Source: Phoenicibacter sp963592435 (GTDB lineage: Bacteria > Actinomycetota > Coriobacteriia > Coriobacteriales > Eggerthellaceae). From it: a stretch of 50,488 nt of DNA. Location: NCBI GenBank assembly GCA_963592435.1, contig CAVAWT010000011.1, forward strand, positions 1 to 50,488, in the 5' to 3' direction. Made by a program: the position numbers and the translations under genes. The notes beneath the pieces are model-generated. The model worked only from the letters and a program-made list of their open reading frames with translations, did no database searches and was not told where the DNA came from. Positions 33,374-42,407 of the stretch are shown in pieces (position 1 is the stretch's first letter; each line of letters begins with the position of its first letter).

Positions 33374-33712
33374 ATGAAAAGAATTTCAGCAATAGTTAGA
33401 CCTGAGAAGCTCGAAGCGCTAAAAGAAACGCTATCCCAGGCAAATGTTAACGGAATGACAATTTCTCAAGTCATGGGTTGTGGCTCCCAGCATGGCTGGA
33501 AGGAATACTACCGAGGAACTGAAGTTATGCTAAACACTGTTCCAAAAATTCGTTTTGAGATCATAACAACTGAAGACAGAGTTGATGAAATTGTCAATCT
33601 CATTTGTGAAACTGCCAGAACTGGCAACGTTGGTGATGGTAAAATTTTTGTCACCCCAGTTGATGAAGTGATTCGCATTCGCACCGGCGAGTCAGGTGGT
33701 GAAGCTGTTTAA
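33374..33712 (+). CDS. glnK: nitrogen regulatory PII protein GlnK
   Basis: This 112-residue trimeric PII signal protein senses ATP/ADP and 2-oxoglutarate and gates AmtB. It has the start KRISAIVRPEKLEALKETL, the T-loop SQHGWKEYYRG with Tyr46 at the position of the modified Tyr51, and the C-terminal GDGKIFVTPVDEVIRIRTGE. The ATG at 33374 is chosen because GAGGAG lies nine bases upstream; a TTG at 33365 would add only MIY. It lies 24 bases after amtB and is followed by a strong terminator. Confidence 0.97.
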   Translation: MKRISAIVRPEKLEALKETLSQANVNGMTISQVMGCGSQHGWKEYYRGTEVMLNTVPKIRFEIITTEDRVDEIVNLICETARTGNVGDGKIFVTPVDEVIRIRTGESGGEAV

Positions 33713-33737
33713 AACAAGCTTGAATAACACGTAGGAG

Positions 33738-33787
33738 AAAGTCCGTTTCTTTAAAGTTCTTTGACATTTCGGAAGCGGACTTTTTTT
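33738..33787 (+). terminator. intrinsic terminator after amtB-glnK
   Basis: AAAGTCCGTTTC pairs with GAAGCGGACTTT (12 bp with one G-U pair, long loop), followed by a T-run. Confidence 0.85.
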
Positions 33788-33943
33788 CTTCAATTTCTAC
33801 AATGTCGAGATAAAACGTTAGTCTGGCGTGGGGGTTATTCAAGTAATTTGTTAAACGTAGATTAAAGTTCATTTAGCGCCTGCACCCCTCTGCAATGTTA
33901 TTATATGATGAAATTTCTTAAGCAATGATTAGGAGGATTTATT

Positions 33944-35227
33944 ATGCAAAATTATGGTCAAGGAACGATTTGCGTTCAAGGTGGCTACAAACCTGCCAAT
34001 GGTGAGCCAAGGAGCGTTCCGATCATCCAAAGCACGACTTTTAAGTATGACACTTGCGAGGCCATCGGTGACTTGTTTGATCTCAAGGCTTCTGGCTATT
34101 TTTATAGTCGCTTGCAAAACCCAACGAATGACAACGTCGCAGCAAAAATCTGCGAGTTGGAGGGTGGAAGTGCTGCAATGTTGACATCTTCTGGTCAAGC
34201 TGCTTGCTTCTTTTCAGTCTTCAACTTGGCAGGAAGTGGCGACCATGTTGTTTGTTCAAGTGCAGTTTATGGCGGAACATACAACCTGTTCAACGTCACG
34301 ATGAGAAAAATGGGCGTCGACTTCACATTCGTTGACCCAGATTGCACAGAAGAAGAGCTTGAGCGCGCCTTTAAGCCAAACACAAAGGTTGTTTATGGCG
34401 AAACACTTTCAAACCCAACGCTAAACGTTCTTGACATAGAAAAGTTTGCAAATGCGGCACACGCTCACGGCGTGCCAATGATCGTAGACAACACTTTTGC
34501 TACCCCGATCAACTGCAAGCCATTTGATTTTGGTGTTGACATCGTTGTTCATTCCACGACTAAATATATGGACGGTCACGCATCTGGTGTTGGTGGCGCA
34601 ATCGTTGACAAAGGTGAATTTGATTGGTCTGTCCATGCTGACAAGTTCCCATCATTTAACGAGCCTGATGAGTCATACCACGGCGTGGTTTATGCCGAAG
34701 CATTCGGAAAAGCTGGTGCCTACATAACAAAATGCACAGTTCAGCTTATGAGAGACCTAGGAGCCATCCAAGCTCCTCAAAACGCATTTCTTGTTAATGT
34801 GGGTCTGGAATCGCTTCACGTCAGAATGGCAAAACACTGCGAAAACGCATTAGCAGTCGCAAAAGCGCTCGAAGCGTCAGATAAGGTTGAAAGTGTTAAC
34901 TACCCAGGTCTTGAGGGCAATAAATACCACGCTCTCGCGCAGAAATATATGAATGGAAACACTTGTGGCGTTCTGTCTTTCAGGGTGAAGGGAGGCAGAG
35001 AGGCTGCACTTGAGTTCATGAAGCATTTGGAGCTGGGAACGATTGAAACTCACGTTGCAGAAGCTCGCACATGCTGCATTCACCCAGCAAGCACAACTCA
35101 CAGGCAGCTGACAGACGCTGAGCTCGAAGAAGCAGAAATTTACCCTAACTTAGTTCGTTTTTCTTGCGGCCTTGAAGACGCAGACGACCTTGTAGCTGAC
35201 GTTCAAAACGCGCTTTCATTTGTTTAA
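33944..35227 (+). CDS. metY: O-acetylhomoserine sulfhydrylase MetY
   Basis: This 427-residue PLP enzyme of the Cys/Met metabolism family makes homocysteine from O-acetylhomoserine and sulfide. It opens GQGTICVQGGYKPANGEPRSVPIIQSTTFKY, has the YSRLQNPTNDNVAAKICELEGG substrate loop, and the Schiff-base Lys207 in VHSTTKYMDGH. The C-terminus HPASTTHRQLTDAE is typical. AGGAGG precedes the ATG. It is convergent with metA, separated by 3 bases, and the two enzymes run consecutive steps of the pathway. Confidence 0.95.
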   Translation: MQNYGQGTICVQGGYKPANGEPRSVPIIQSTTFKYDTCEAIGDLFDLKASGYFYSRLQNPTNDNVAAKICELEGGSAAMLTSSGQAACFFSVFNLAGSGDHVVCSSAVYGGTYNLFNVTMRKMGVDFTFVDPDCTEEELERAFKPNTKVVYGETLSNPTLNVLDIEKFANAAHAHGVPMIVDNTFATPINCKPFDFGVDIVVHSTTKYMDGHASGVGGAIVDKGEFDWSVHADKFPSFNEPDESYHGVVYAEAFGKAGAYITKCTVQLMRDLGAIQAPQNAFLVNVGLESLHVRMAKHCENALAVAKALEASDKVESVNYPGLEGNKYHALAQKYMNGNTCGVLSFRVKGGREAALEFMKHLELGTIETHVAEARTCCIHPASTTHRQLTDAELEEAEIYPNLVRFSCGLEDADDLVADVQNALSFV

Positions 35228-35230
35228 GCG

Positions 35231-36169
35231 CTAATTTGAAGTGTGAAACGTGGTTGGGGCGCCATAGAGATTATACCTTGTTATCTGGTAAACGTAGTAG
35301 TTCAGCCAGTTTGTGTATATGTTGTTTGAGTGCGCCCTCCACGTTAAAAGTGGTCTCTTTTCAGGGTCATCTTCAGGGTAATAGTTTTTCGGGGTGTCGA
35401 TGTCTAAGCCCTTTGCGAGATCACGCTTAAATTCCGCATCCAAGGTGTGGCGTTCATATTCTGGATGCCCAAGAACATAAATCTCGCGTCCGTTGTCTGC
35501 CATCGCAAGCCCAATTCCTGCCTCGTCACTTTTTGCAAGCACCTTGATTCTCGGATCGTTTTCAGTTTTTTCTATGTCGATTTCAGTGTGGCGCGAGTGA
35601 GGCATCAAAAACTCGTCATCAAAACCACGAAGCAGTGGAACTTTTCTGTCAGTCACTTTGTGGTTGAACACTCCGAATAGCTTCTTTGGCAACTTGTGTT
35701 TGTTAATTTTGTAGTGGTGATAAAGCCCTGCCTGCGCTGCCCAGCAAAGATAGATTGTGCTTGTCACGTGGTCCCTTGACCAGTCCATGATCTCACACAT
35801 TTCATCCCAAAAGTCCACTTCTTCAAACTCTAAATTCTCTAAGGGTGCGCCAGTTATGATGAGTCCGTCGAAGCGGTCTTCTTTTATGTCATAAAAGTTT
35901 TGATAAAACTGATTTAAGTGCTTCACGCTCGCGTTCTTTGCTTCATGCGTGCTTGGAACAAGAAAGGTGACATCCACCTGCAAGGGGGTGTTTGAAAGCG
36001 AGCGCAAAATGTCAAGTTCAGTCTGCTCTTTAAGTGGCATCAAGTTCAAAAGCGCAATTTTTAGAGGGCGAATGTCTTGCGTCGTTGCACGATTTTCGTC
36101 CATAACAAAAATGTTTTCGTTTTCAAGTTCCGCTTTTGCTGGCAAATCGTTTTGTACTTTAATAGGCAT
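35231..36169 (-). CDS. metAA: homoserine O-acetyltransferase MetA (HTS family)
   Basis: This 312-residue enzyme acylates homoserine at the start of methionine synthesis. The fold matches the HTS family (PLKIALLNLMPLKEQTELDILRSLSN). The acyl-enzyme nucleophile is Cys142 in YLCWAAQAGLYHHY. Residue 111 in TGAPLENLEFEEV is Glu, which in the family marks acetyl-CoA rather than succinyl-CoA use (enzymes using succinyl-CoA have Gly). That fits the adjacent metY, which uses O-acetylhomoserine. AGGAAA precedes the ATG. A TATAAT (minus strand, plus 36221-36226) lies about 50 bases upstream. Confidence 0.94.
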   Translation of the reverse strand: MPIKVQNDLPAKAELENENIFVMDENRATTQDIRPLKIALLNLMPLKEQTELDILRSLSNTPLQVDVTFLVPSTHEAKNASVKHLNQFYQNFYDIKEDRFDGLIITGAPLENLEFEEVDFWDEMCEIMDWSRDHVTSTIYLCWAAQAGLYHHYKINKHKLPKKLFGVFNHKVTDRKVPLLRGFDDEFLMPHSRHTEIDIEKTENDPRIKVLAKSDEAGIGLAMADNGREIYVLGHPEYERHTLDAEFKRDLAKGLDIDTPKNYYPEDDPEKRPLLTWRAHSNNIYTNWLNYYVYQITRYNLYGAPTTFHTSN

Positions 36170-36454
36170 GGTTTTTCCTGCTCAACCTTTCTTCAATCTA
36201 ACTTTAAAAACTCCTGAGCTATTATATCACGCACAATAAGTTACAAAGTGTAAATTATGGTAGTATAAATCTACTACATCTCTATTGTGCTAAAGTTTTA
36301 TTTCTCAATGATCACTTCTCTGTGTGCAAGAACTTATGATAGAATTTTTACATTGGCAAAGATGATTGCGCGAGAGCGTGTGTGGAATTTGTCTCATAAA
36401 CAAATTGTGTTCATCTTAAAAATTTAATTCTGCAACAATTTCTGTGATTCTCAC
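36170..36454. other. gene-free stretch between metA and the corrinoid operon
   Basis: No open frame or RNA gene is seen outside the riboswitch. The left part holds the minus-strand metA promoter region. A TATAAA near 36265 and a TAGAAT near 36340, both on the plus strand, are weak -10 candidates for the riboswitch transcript. Confidence 0.4.
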
Positions 36455-36590
36455 TTTCAAAAGTGTTGTTTAAGAGCGCTTTTGAGACCACGCGAGGGGA
36501 ATGCAGGTGAAAATCCTGAGCTATACCAGTAACCGTAAGAGAAATACTGCAATTAAAAATCTCAAAGTCGGAATGCCTCTTCATCAATTT
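36455..36590 (+). promoter_or_regulatory. cobalamin riboswitch
   Basis: The core reads GAGGGGAATGCAGGTGAAAA then TCCTGAGC and CCAGTAACCGTAAGAG (36494-36541), matching the cobalamin-aptamer consensus of GGGAA, a GGTGAAAATCC hairpin and the CCCGCAACTGT-like element. A late AGTCGGAATGCC (36566-36577) fits the closing conserved segment. TTTGAGA (36481-36487) pairs with TCTCAAA (36560-36566) around it. The aptamer ends about 50 bases before the first methyltransferase ATG; I see no clear terminator or anti-Shine-Dalgarno, so the switching mode is unresolved. Confidence 0.85.
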
Positions 36591-36637
36591 TTATGCCCTG
36601 GAAAATGATAGTTAAGTGCATTTACAGGAGAAAATGT

Positions 36638-37654
36638 ATGGAAAATTTATCAGAAAAGACTCGCTTGCAACATGCTTGCAAATTGCAAGAAGTTGACAGG
36701 CAACCGTTGATTTGTCCTGGTGGAATGATGAATGCCGTCACAGACGAGATGGCAAAAAAAGCTGAAATTCCGTTTCCAGACGTTCATCATGATCCAAAAT
36801 TGATGGCTGAGATGGCACGTCAAGCTCACGATTTGAGTGGTTTGGAGAATTATGGCGTTCCATTTTGCATGACTGTTGAAGCTGAAAGCATGGGAGCAAA
36901 GGTTGATTTTGGCGATTCGCTTTGTGAGCCACATGTTGTTCATGGTGCGATTCAAAGCGTCAGAGACTACCACGATTTAAAGCCGATGGATCTCTCAACA
37001 GGTCGCCCAAAGGCAGTTTTGGAAGCAATCAAAATTTTGAAGGACCAAAACACTGACGTTCCAGTCATTGGCAATCTGACTGGTCCAGTGTCAGTTGCTG
37101 GCACAACGCTTGATTGTGAAATTTTGTTGCGCGAGATGAGGAAAGATCACGACGCGGCTCTTGAATATATGCAGTTCATAACAGACAGTGTCGCTGCGTT
37201 TGGCAAGGCGATGGTCGAAGCTGGTGCAGATTGTGTTTGCATAGCTGAGCCAACAGGCACAGGAGAACTGTTAGGACCGAAGTATTTTGAAGAGTTCTCA
37301 GTCGCTTTTCTAAATCAAGTGCTCGACACGATGAAGGCACCTTTGAGCATAGTTCACATCTGTGGAAACATGACCACTGTTCTTGACTCAATCAAAAACA
37401 TTCACAGCGATGCGTTCTCGTTTGATGCAATGACTCCAGTGGAGAAAGTTCATGCAGCTGCACCCGACAAGGCGCTGATGGGCAATGTTTCGACGTTCGC
37501 TTTGGGCAAAGAGGATTCGGCAGACACAGTGAAGCGCATAACAAACGCTGCAATCAACCATGGTGTCAACATCGTTGCGCCAGCGTGTGGCATTGCGACT
37601 GTGACACCTCTTGAAAATCTTCATGCTATGAAGGAAGTTGTTGCAGCGGGTTAA
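36638..37654 (+). CDS. URO-D-type corrinoid methyltransferase (MtaA/CmuA family)
   Basis: This 338-residue protein is of the uroporphyrinogen-decarboxylase superfamily, in the branch whose members move methyl groups between corrinoid proteins and thiols or other acceptors. The zinc-site elements are present: HICG near residue 242 and a later Cys in APACG near residue 318. It shares VEAESMGAKVDFGD with family members. The ATG at 36638 has CAGGAG seven bases upstream; an earlier ATG at 36593 has no site. It is the first gene after the cobalamin riboswitch and starts an eleven-gene same-strand unit. The substrate is unknown. Confidence 0.85.
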   Translation: MENLSEKTRLQHACKLQEVDRQPLICPGGMMNAVTDEMAKKAEIPFPDVHHDPKLMAEMARQAHDLSGLENYGVPFCMTVEAESMGAKVDFGDSLCEPHVVHGAIQSVRDYHDLKPMDLSTGRPKAVLEAIKILKDQNTDVPVIGNLTGPVSVAGTTLDCEILLREMRKDHDAALEYMQFITDSVAAFGKAMVEAGADCVCIAEPTGTGELLGPKYFEEFSVAFLNQVLDTMKAPLSIVHICGNMTTVLDSIKNIHSDAFSFDAMTPVEKVHAAAPDKALMGNVSTFALGKEDSADTVKRITNAAINHGVNIVAPACGIATVTPLENLHAMKEVVAAG

Positions 37655-37672
37655 TTATTTAAGGAGAAGTTG

Positions 37673-38437
37673 ATGCTTGAATTTGTTTTAGATGAATGTA
37701 AGAACGATAAATCCGACAAAGTGGCAGAATCTCAAGAGATTTTGGGAATGGAGCCAGTTGACATTTATAAAGATCCAGAAAAAATTGCTGAGCTTGCAGT
37801 GATCATTAAAGAGCAACGTGGTCAAGAGTTTTGCATGTTGCCGTTTTGTCACACTCTCGAAGCCGAGATCCTTGGTGGCAACATAAATCTTGGTGACGCA
37901 ACAGCTGGAGCACGCGCAGGCAAGCCAATCTGTGAGTCGACAAGCGAAGTCACAAACTTGGAGATCAATCCAGATTGCTTGGAGCGTCACGACAACATGT
38001 TGAAAGCGATCCAGATTTTGAAAGACAAGGGCGAAGATGTCATGTTTTGCATAACAGGACCGATTGGAACGCTCACTTGCCTTGTTGAGTCAAGAACTGT
38101 CTTTAAAGAATGGAGACGCAACCCTGAAGGGTTTAATGAAGTGCTCGATCATTTGGCGACAATTTTGATCGATCTTGCACTGAGCGCAAGCAAAGCTGGC
38201 GCATGTGCGATCGAATACGCTGATCCTCCAGCTGCTGTTTCAATTGTTGGACCGAAGTTTGCAACAGAGATGTGCGAGAGGTTTACGATGAGATTTATTC
38301 GTGAACTTTCAGAGAAGCTTGGGCGTTCTGTTCCAGTCTATCTCTGTCCTCTTTCTGCCACGAAAGACATGAAAGAGTTGGAAGACGTGACTGTTGTTGC
38401 AAAATGTCCAAAAGCAATCAAAGCATTAAGTAAATAG
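37673..38437 (+). CDS. short URO-D-type methyltransferase-like protein lacking the zinc motif
   Basis: This 254-residue relative of the preceding gene shares FCHTLEAEILGGNINLGD, the FCITGPIGTLTCLVES segment and the EYADPPAAVSIVGPKFATEM segment. It is about 80-90 residues shorter at the C-terminal side. Where relatives have HICG it has YLCPLS, and the final Cys motif is missing, so the canonical zinc site is incomplete. The ATG at 37673 is six bases after AAGGAG. It may act as a non-catalytic partner of the preceding protein or handle a different acceptor. The frame is intact, so it is not an obvious pseudogene. Confidence 0.75.
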   Translation: MLEFVLDECKNDKSDKVAESQEILGMEPVDIYKDPEKIAELAVIIKEQRGQEFCMLPFCHTLEAEILGGNINLGDATAGARAGKPICESTSEVTNLEINPDCLERHDNMLKAIQILKDKGEDVMFCITGPIGTLTCLVESRTVFKEWRRNPEGFNEVLDHLATILIDLALSASKAGACAIEYADPPAAVSIVGPKFATEMCERFTMRFIRELSEKLGRSVPVYLCPLSATKDMKELEDVTVVAKCPKAIKALSK

Positions 38438-38458
38438 GGATTTGGTATAAAAAACGAA

Positions 38459-39412
38459 ATGTCTGACGCAAAAGTGAAATTTCTGGAAGTGCACATCGTT
38501 GCTGGCTTCTTAGGTGCTGGCAAGACGACTTTTCTAAACCGCTATCTGCCACTTTTAAAGGGCAAAACGGTTGTTATTGAAAATGAAGCAGGCACAGTTG
38601 GGGTTGACGGTGCGCTTTTGCCTGAAGGCTATCCTGTCCGTGAGCTTTCCGCAGGTTGCATCTGTTGCACTCTTGCTCCTCAGCTTGAAGCACAGCTTCG
38701 TGAAATCACTGAGGAATTTGCGCCAGATCAGGTTGTCATTGAGCCTTCTGGAGTCGGAAACATGAGCGACATTGTTCGGCATTGCTTGAACTTCGGATAT
38801 GCACCGAGCGTTAAAATTGCAATGGTTGATGCCTTCGAGTTTGATGACTATTCGCAAGGCTTTGGCACTTTTTACATGGATCAAATTGACAATGCAAACC
38901 TCGTTTTGTTGACTCACCAAGATGAGATGAGCGATTCTGAGGTCGATGAGGTTGTAAAGGCGATAAAGGAATCCAACCCAGAAGCACATGTTTTGTCAAC
39001 TGATTGGAGACAACTAGGAGAAAACGCTCTAAAGGCGCTTGTTGAGGAAGCAAAAGATGATCTTTCGATTTTTGAACATGTTCAAAAAAATGAACAGCAC
39101 TCACATCACCATCATCACGATCATGACTACAAAAACAATGGCTTTGAGCAAATTTGTTTTTCTGGTCTTAAAAAGTGGGAAAGTGACACCTCAACAGAAA
39201 TAAGAGATGCTTTGTTGAGCGGAGATTGTGGCGAAGTTTACCGTGCGAAGGGTTTTGTGGAATTGACTTCAGGGGAAGTTGCCTATTTTGATTTCACGCC
39301 ATCGTTTTGTGAATTGACGAACATGGAAAGGGAAATCGATTCGCAAGAACAGCGCTTTATCGTTATTGGAAAAAAATTGATAGAAGAAAAGCTTTCTAGT
39401 CTTTTGAAATAA
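38459..39412 (+). CDS. G3E-family GTPase (CobW/COG0523) with His-rich metal-binding segment
   Basis: This 317-residue metallochaperone-type GTPase has Walker A GFLGAGKTT (16-24), the metal-binding CICC motif (67-70) and a histidine-rich stretch near residues 214-223 (HSHHHHHDHD). The usual NKxD guanine motif reads LTHQDE, a departure. CobW-type proteins deliver cobalt or zinc to B12 enzymes; zinc loading of the URO-D methyltransferases or corrinoid handling is the natural inference here. It lies 21 bases after the short methyltransferase-like gene and 31 bases before the next methyltransferase. Confidence 0.9.
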   Translation: MSDAKVKFLEVHIVAGFLGAGKTTFLNRYLPLLKGKTVVIENEAGTVGVDGALLPEGYPVRELSAGCICCTLAPQLEAQLREITEEFAPDQVVIEPSGVGNMSDIVRHCLNFGYAPSVKIAMVDAFEFDDYSQGFGTFYMDQIDNANLVLLTHQDEMSDSEVDEVVKAIKESNPEAHVLSTDWRQLGENALKALVEEAKDDLSIFEHVQKNEQHSHHHHHDHDYKNNGFEQICFSGLKKWESDTSTEIRDALLSGDCGEVYRAKGFVELTSGEVAYFDFTPSFCELTNMEREIDSQEQRFIVIGKKLIEEKLSSLLK

Positions 39413-39443
39413 AAAAGGACTTTGAAAGAGAAGAGGAGTTTGA

Positions 39444-40517
39444 ATGACACACCCAAAAGATAAGATGACGCCAATGCAGCGCCTTAATGGGTTCTTGACA
39501 GGTGGAGAGATGGATCGCATCTTGGCGATGCCACTCGTTGTTTCGATGAGTGGGAAGGTCACTGGGATGACCCATAGAGAAAAGAGATCCACGCCTGAAA
39601 ATGAAGCAAGATGCCAAATTGAGGCATACAGGCGCTTTGGCAACGATTTGGCAGTTGTCGAATATGGGCTTCACATGGTTGGAGTTGGTCTCGGTGGCAA
39701 AACGAATGACCCTGAGGACCAAACGCCTGCCATCATTGGATATCCAATGGAGAGCTTTGATGACATCGATAAGCTTGACCCTTCCAAGTTGACGGCAGAA
39801 AACGATGCCCATCTTCAGCATTGCTTGAAAGCATGTCAGATCATCCAAGAAGAGGTTGGCGAAGAAATTCCGGTCGGCGTTTTGATAACTGGACCTTTCA
39901 CTGCAGCAACAAGTTGCTTGCCAGTTGAGAAAATTTTGATCGGTATGAGAAAAAATCCAGAGGCAGTTCACAAGCTGATTCAGTTCACAACAAATTGCCT
40001 AATTGACATCTATAAAGAATTCATCAAGATCGGTGTCATGATTTTGCATTGTGAACCACTCGGGTCTGGCACTTTGCTTAAACGAGACGAATATGAAAAG
40101 TTCGTGTTGCCTTATGCAAAACAAGTGCATGAGGCAATCCATGACGCTGGCGGAATGGTTTGCTATCACATCTGTGGTGACACAACCAAAACGATTGACC
40201 TCATGGCAACTGCTGGAAGTGACATGGTCAGCATTGACAACATTGTTGACCTTGAGCACGTCAAGGCCACCGCAGGGCAAACTAAGCCTATCGTTGGAAA
40301 CGTTGCGCCAGTTGACTATTTCATAATGGGAACAACAGATGAAATGAAAGCGGCTGTCAAGACATGTTTGCAAAAGGCGTGGGATTCGCCTTGTGGATAT
40401 GTGCTGGCATCGGGTTGCGACTTGTCTGGTGAAGTGAAGCTTGAAAACATTGAAGCTTTCATGGATGCAGCGAGGGAATATGGCAAAATGCCACTTGACC
40501 CAAAGAATTTTTCTTAA
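39444..40517 (+). CDS. URO-D-type corrinoid methyltransferase, copy 1
   Basis: This 357-residue methyltransferase of the URO-D superfamily has the motifs GKVTGMTHREKRS near the N-terminus, ITGPFTAATSCLPVEKIL, HCEPLGSG, and the zinc site CYHICGD (near residue 240) with ASGCDLSG (near 330). It is close to the gene at 41285. The two flank a corrinoid-protein gene, an arrangement seen for substrate-specific methyltransferases that demethylate methoxy or methylamine compounds and for the enzymes that pass the methyl group on. The substrate is unknown. GAGGAG precedes the ATG. Confidence 0.88.
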   Translation: MTHPKDKMTPMQRLNGFLTGGEMDRILAMPLVVSMSGKVTGMTHREKRSTPENEARCQIEAYRRFGNDLAVVEYGLHMVGVGLGGKTNDPEDQTPAIIGYPMESFDDIDKLDPSKLTAENDAHLQHCLKACQIIQEEVGEEIPVGVLITGPFTAATSCLPVEKILIGMRKNPEAVHKLIQFTTNCLIDIYKEFIKIGVMILHCEPLGSGTLLKRDEYEKFVLPYAKQVHEAIHDAGGMVCYHICGDTTKTIDLMATAGSDMVSIDNIVDLEHVKATAGQTKPIVGNVAPVDYFIMGTTDEMKAAVKTCLQKAWDSPCGYVLASGCDLSGEVKLENIEAFMDAAREYGKMPLDPKNFS

Positions 40518-40583
40518 AAACAATTTAACTTTTTAACTAATTTTATTAACAATTTTTGATTACATTGAATGGAGAAAATAATA

Positions 40584-41240
40584 ATGGCTACTAAAGAAGA
40601 ACTTTTACAAAAACTTGCAGATTGCGTTACAGAAATGGAAGAAGAAGAGGTTGTCGAGGTTGCAAAGCAATATCTCGACGAGGGCTATCCTGCCTATGAC
40701 GGAATTATGGAAGGTCTTGTTAAAGGCATGAACAAGGCAAGCGACCTTTATGATGAGGAAGAATACTTCGTCACAGACGTGCTTCTTTGCTCAGATGCTA
40801 TGTATAACGGGCTCGACGTTTTGCGTCCACATCTTCCAGAAGATGAGGATGGCGCAGACAACAAAAAGAAAGTTGTCATCGGCGTTGTTCAAGGTGACAC
40901 TCATGACATCGGCAAAAACTTGGTTCGCATCATGATGGAAACTGCTGGTTTCGAGATGTATGACTTGGGTCGTGACGTTCCGCTCGATGACTTTGTCAGC
41001 AAAGCAAAAGAAGTTGACGCAGACATCATTTGCATGGCAACTTTGATGACAACAACGATGGGTGGCATGAAGACTGTCATTGAGAAGCTCGAAGAGGCAG
41101 GAATTCGCGACCGCGTCAAAGTCATGATCGGCGGAAGCCCAATTTCTCAGAAGTTCGCTGACGAGATCGGTGCTGATGGCTATTCAGTCAATGCTCCAGA
41201 AGCAGTGAAACTTGCAAAGAAACTTGTTGGAATTGAATAA
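40584..41240 (+). CDS. corrinoid-binding methyl-carrier protein (MtaC/MtbC type)
   Basis: This 218-residue carrier has an N-terminal helical cap (residues 1-90) and a Rossmann-like B12 domain. The lower-ligand motif DTHDIGKN (105-112) has His107 to coordinate cobalt, followed by the GRDVPLDDF loop and a GGSPIS turn. It shuttles the methyl group as methyl-Co(III) between the flanking methyltransferases. ATG at 40584 is preferred because GGAG lies nine bases before it; an ATG at 40569 overlaps that site. The RamA-like protein at 42408 would rescue it from Co(II) inactivation. Confidence 0.96.
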   Translation: MATKEELLQKLADCVTEMEEEEVVEVAKQYLDEGYPAYDGIMEGLVKGMNKASDLYDEEEYFVTDVLLCSDAMYNGLDVLRPHLPEDEDGADNKKKVVIGVVQGDTHDIGKNLVRIMMETAGFEMYDLGRDVPLDDFVSKAKEVDADIICMATLMTTTMGGMKTVIEKLEEAGIRDRVKVMIGGSPISQKFADEIGADGYSVNAPEAVKLAKKLVGIE

Positions 41241-41284
41241 ACAAAATTATTTTAATTTGTATGTTTTATATTTAAGGAGTGATT

Positions 41285-42355
41285 ATGCATAAAGATGATC
41301 AGATGACGCCGAACGAGCGTCTTGCAGCATTTTTCTCAGGCGGAGACATGGACAGGCTTCCAACGATGCCTTTCTTCGTTTCGGTAGCAGGAAAAATTGC
41401 GGGAATGACACACAGAGAAAAGAGAAGCTGTGCAGAGAACCAGGCTAAGGCACAGATTGTAACTTACGAAAAAATGGGTCATGACGGCTTGACTGTTGAA
41501 TATGGACTTCACGGTGTGGGTCATGCTTGCGGAAGCAAATGGAACGACCCAGAAGACGGAGTTCCTGCAATTGTTGACCACGTCATGAAAACGATTGATG
41601 ACGTTGACAAGTTGAACCCTGATGATTACCACAAAGAAAACGACCCTTGGATGAAGCTGAATTTGGATGCTTGCGTCATTTGCAACGAGAAAGTCGGAGA
41701 CGAGGTCGGTGTCAACATTTCAACACCAGGACCAATGACGGCAGCTTCAAGCCTTTTCCCAGTTGACAAACTTCTGCGCGCAATGAGAAGAGACCCAGAG
41801 AAGGTGCACCAACTCCTTCGTTTTGTGACAGACGCAATTATGTATGTTTCAGACGAATTCCGCGCTGTTAATGGTGGATGCTTCTTGTGCGACCCAATCG
41901 CATCTTGCAACATCATGAGCGAAAAAGAGTTCAGGGAGTTTGTGCAACCCTATACTAAAGAAATCATGGATCATGTGCATGCTGCTGGTGCTGGCGTTGG
42001 CTATCACATCTGCGGTAACACAACAAAGATCACAAAAGCAATGATTGAAACTGGCTGCGACATGCTCTCGATTGACACAGCTGTTCCTCTTGCTTATGCA
42101 AAAGAAGTGGCTGGCGACAAGGTCCCTCTCATTGGAAACGTTGACCCGAACCAAACTATGATGCTGGGTGGTCGTGACGAGATCTATCAGAACATGAAGG
42201 AAAACTTGAGGGATGCTTATGATTCACCGAAGGGCTACATCATCAGCACTGGTTGCGACATTCCAATCAACAGCCCAATGGAGAACAACTACACATTTAT
42301 GGAAGCTGTTCGTGAGCTTGGAAAATGTCCACTAGACCCTGAGAAATGGGTATAA
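41285..42355 (+). CDS. URO-D-type corrinoid methyltransferase, copy 2
   Basis: This 356-residue protein resembles the product of 39444-40517 throughout (MTP.QRL or NERLAAFFSGGDMDRL, GK.AGMTHREKRS, VEYGLHGVG). It has the same zinc site: GYHICGNTT near residue 239 and STGCDIPINSP near 328. The ATG at 41285 is five bases after AAGGAG. Differences near the predicted substrate pocket (FLCDPIASCN in place of LHCEPLGSGT) suggest a different partner or substrate. One copy could demethylate the substrate and the other pass the methyl group to an acceptor; this split is inference. Confidence 0.88.
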   Translation: MHKDDQMTPNERLAAFFSGGDMDRLPTMPFFVSVAGKIAGMTHREKRSCAENQAKAQIVTYEKMGHDGLTVEYGLHGVGHACGSKWNDPEDGVPAIVDHVMKTIDDVDKLNPDDYHKENDPWMKLNLDACVICNEKVGDEVGVNISTPGPMTAASSLFPVDKLLRAMRRDPEKVHQLLRFVTDAIMYVSDEFRAVNGGCFLCDPIASCNIMSEKEFREFVQPYTKEIMDHVHAAGAGVGYHICGNTTKITKAMIETGCDMLSIDTAVPLAYAKEVAGDKVPLIGNVDPNQTMMLGGRDEIYQNMKENLRDAYDSPKGYIISTGCDIPINSPMENNYTFMEAVRELGKCPLDPEKWV

Positions 42356-42407
42356 TTTAGGTCTTTAGGGTAATCCGACAAAGTTAAATTAGGAGAGTTT
42401 GTTAGAA

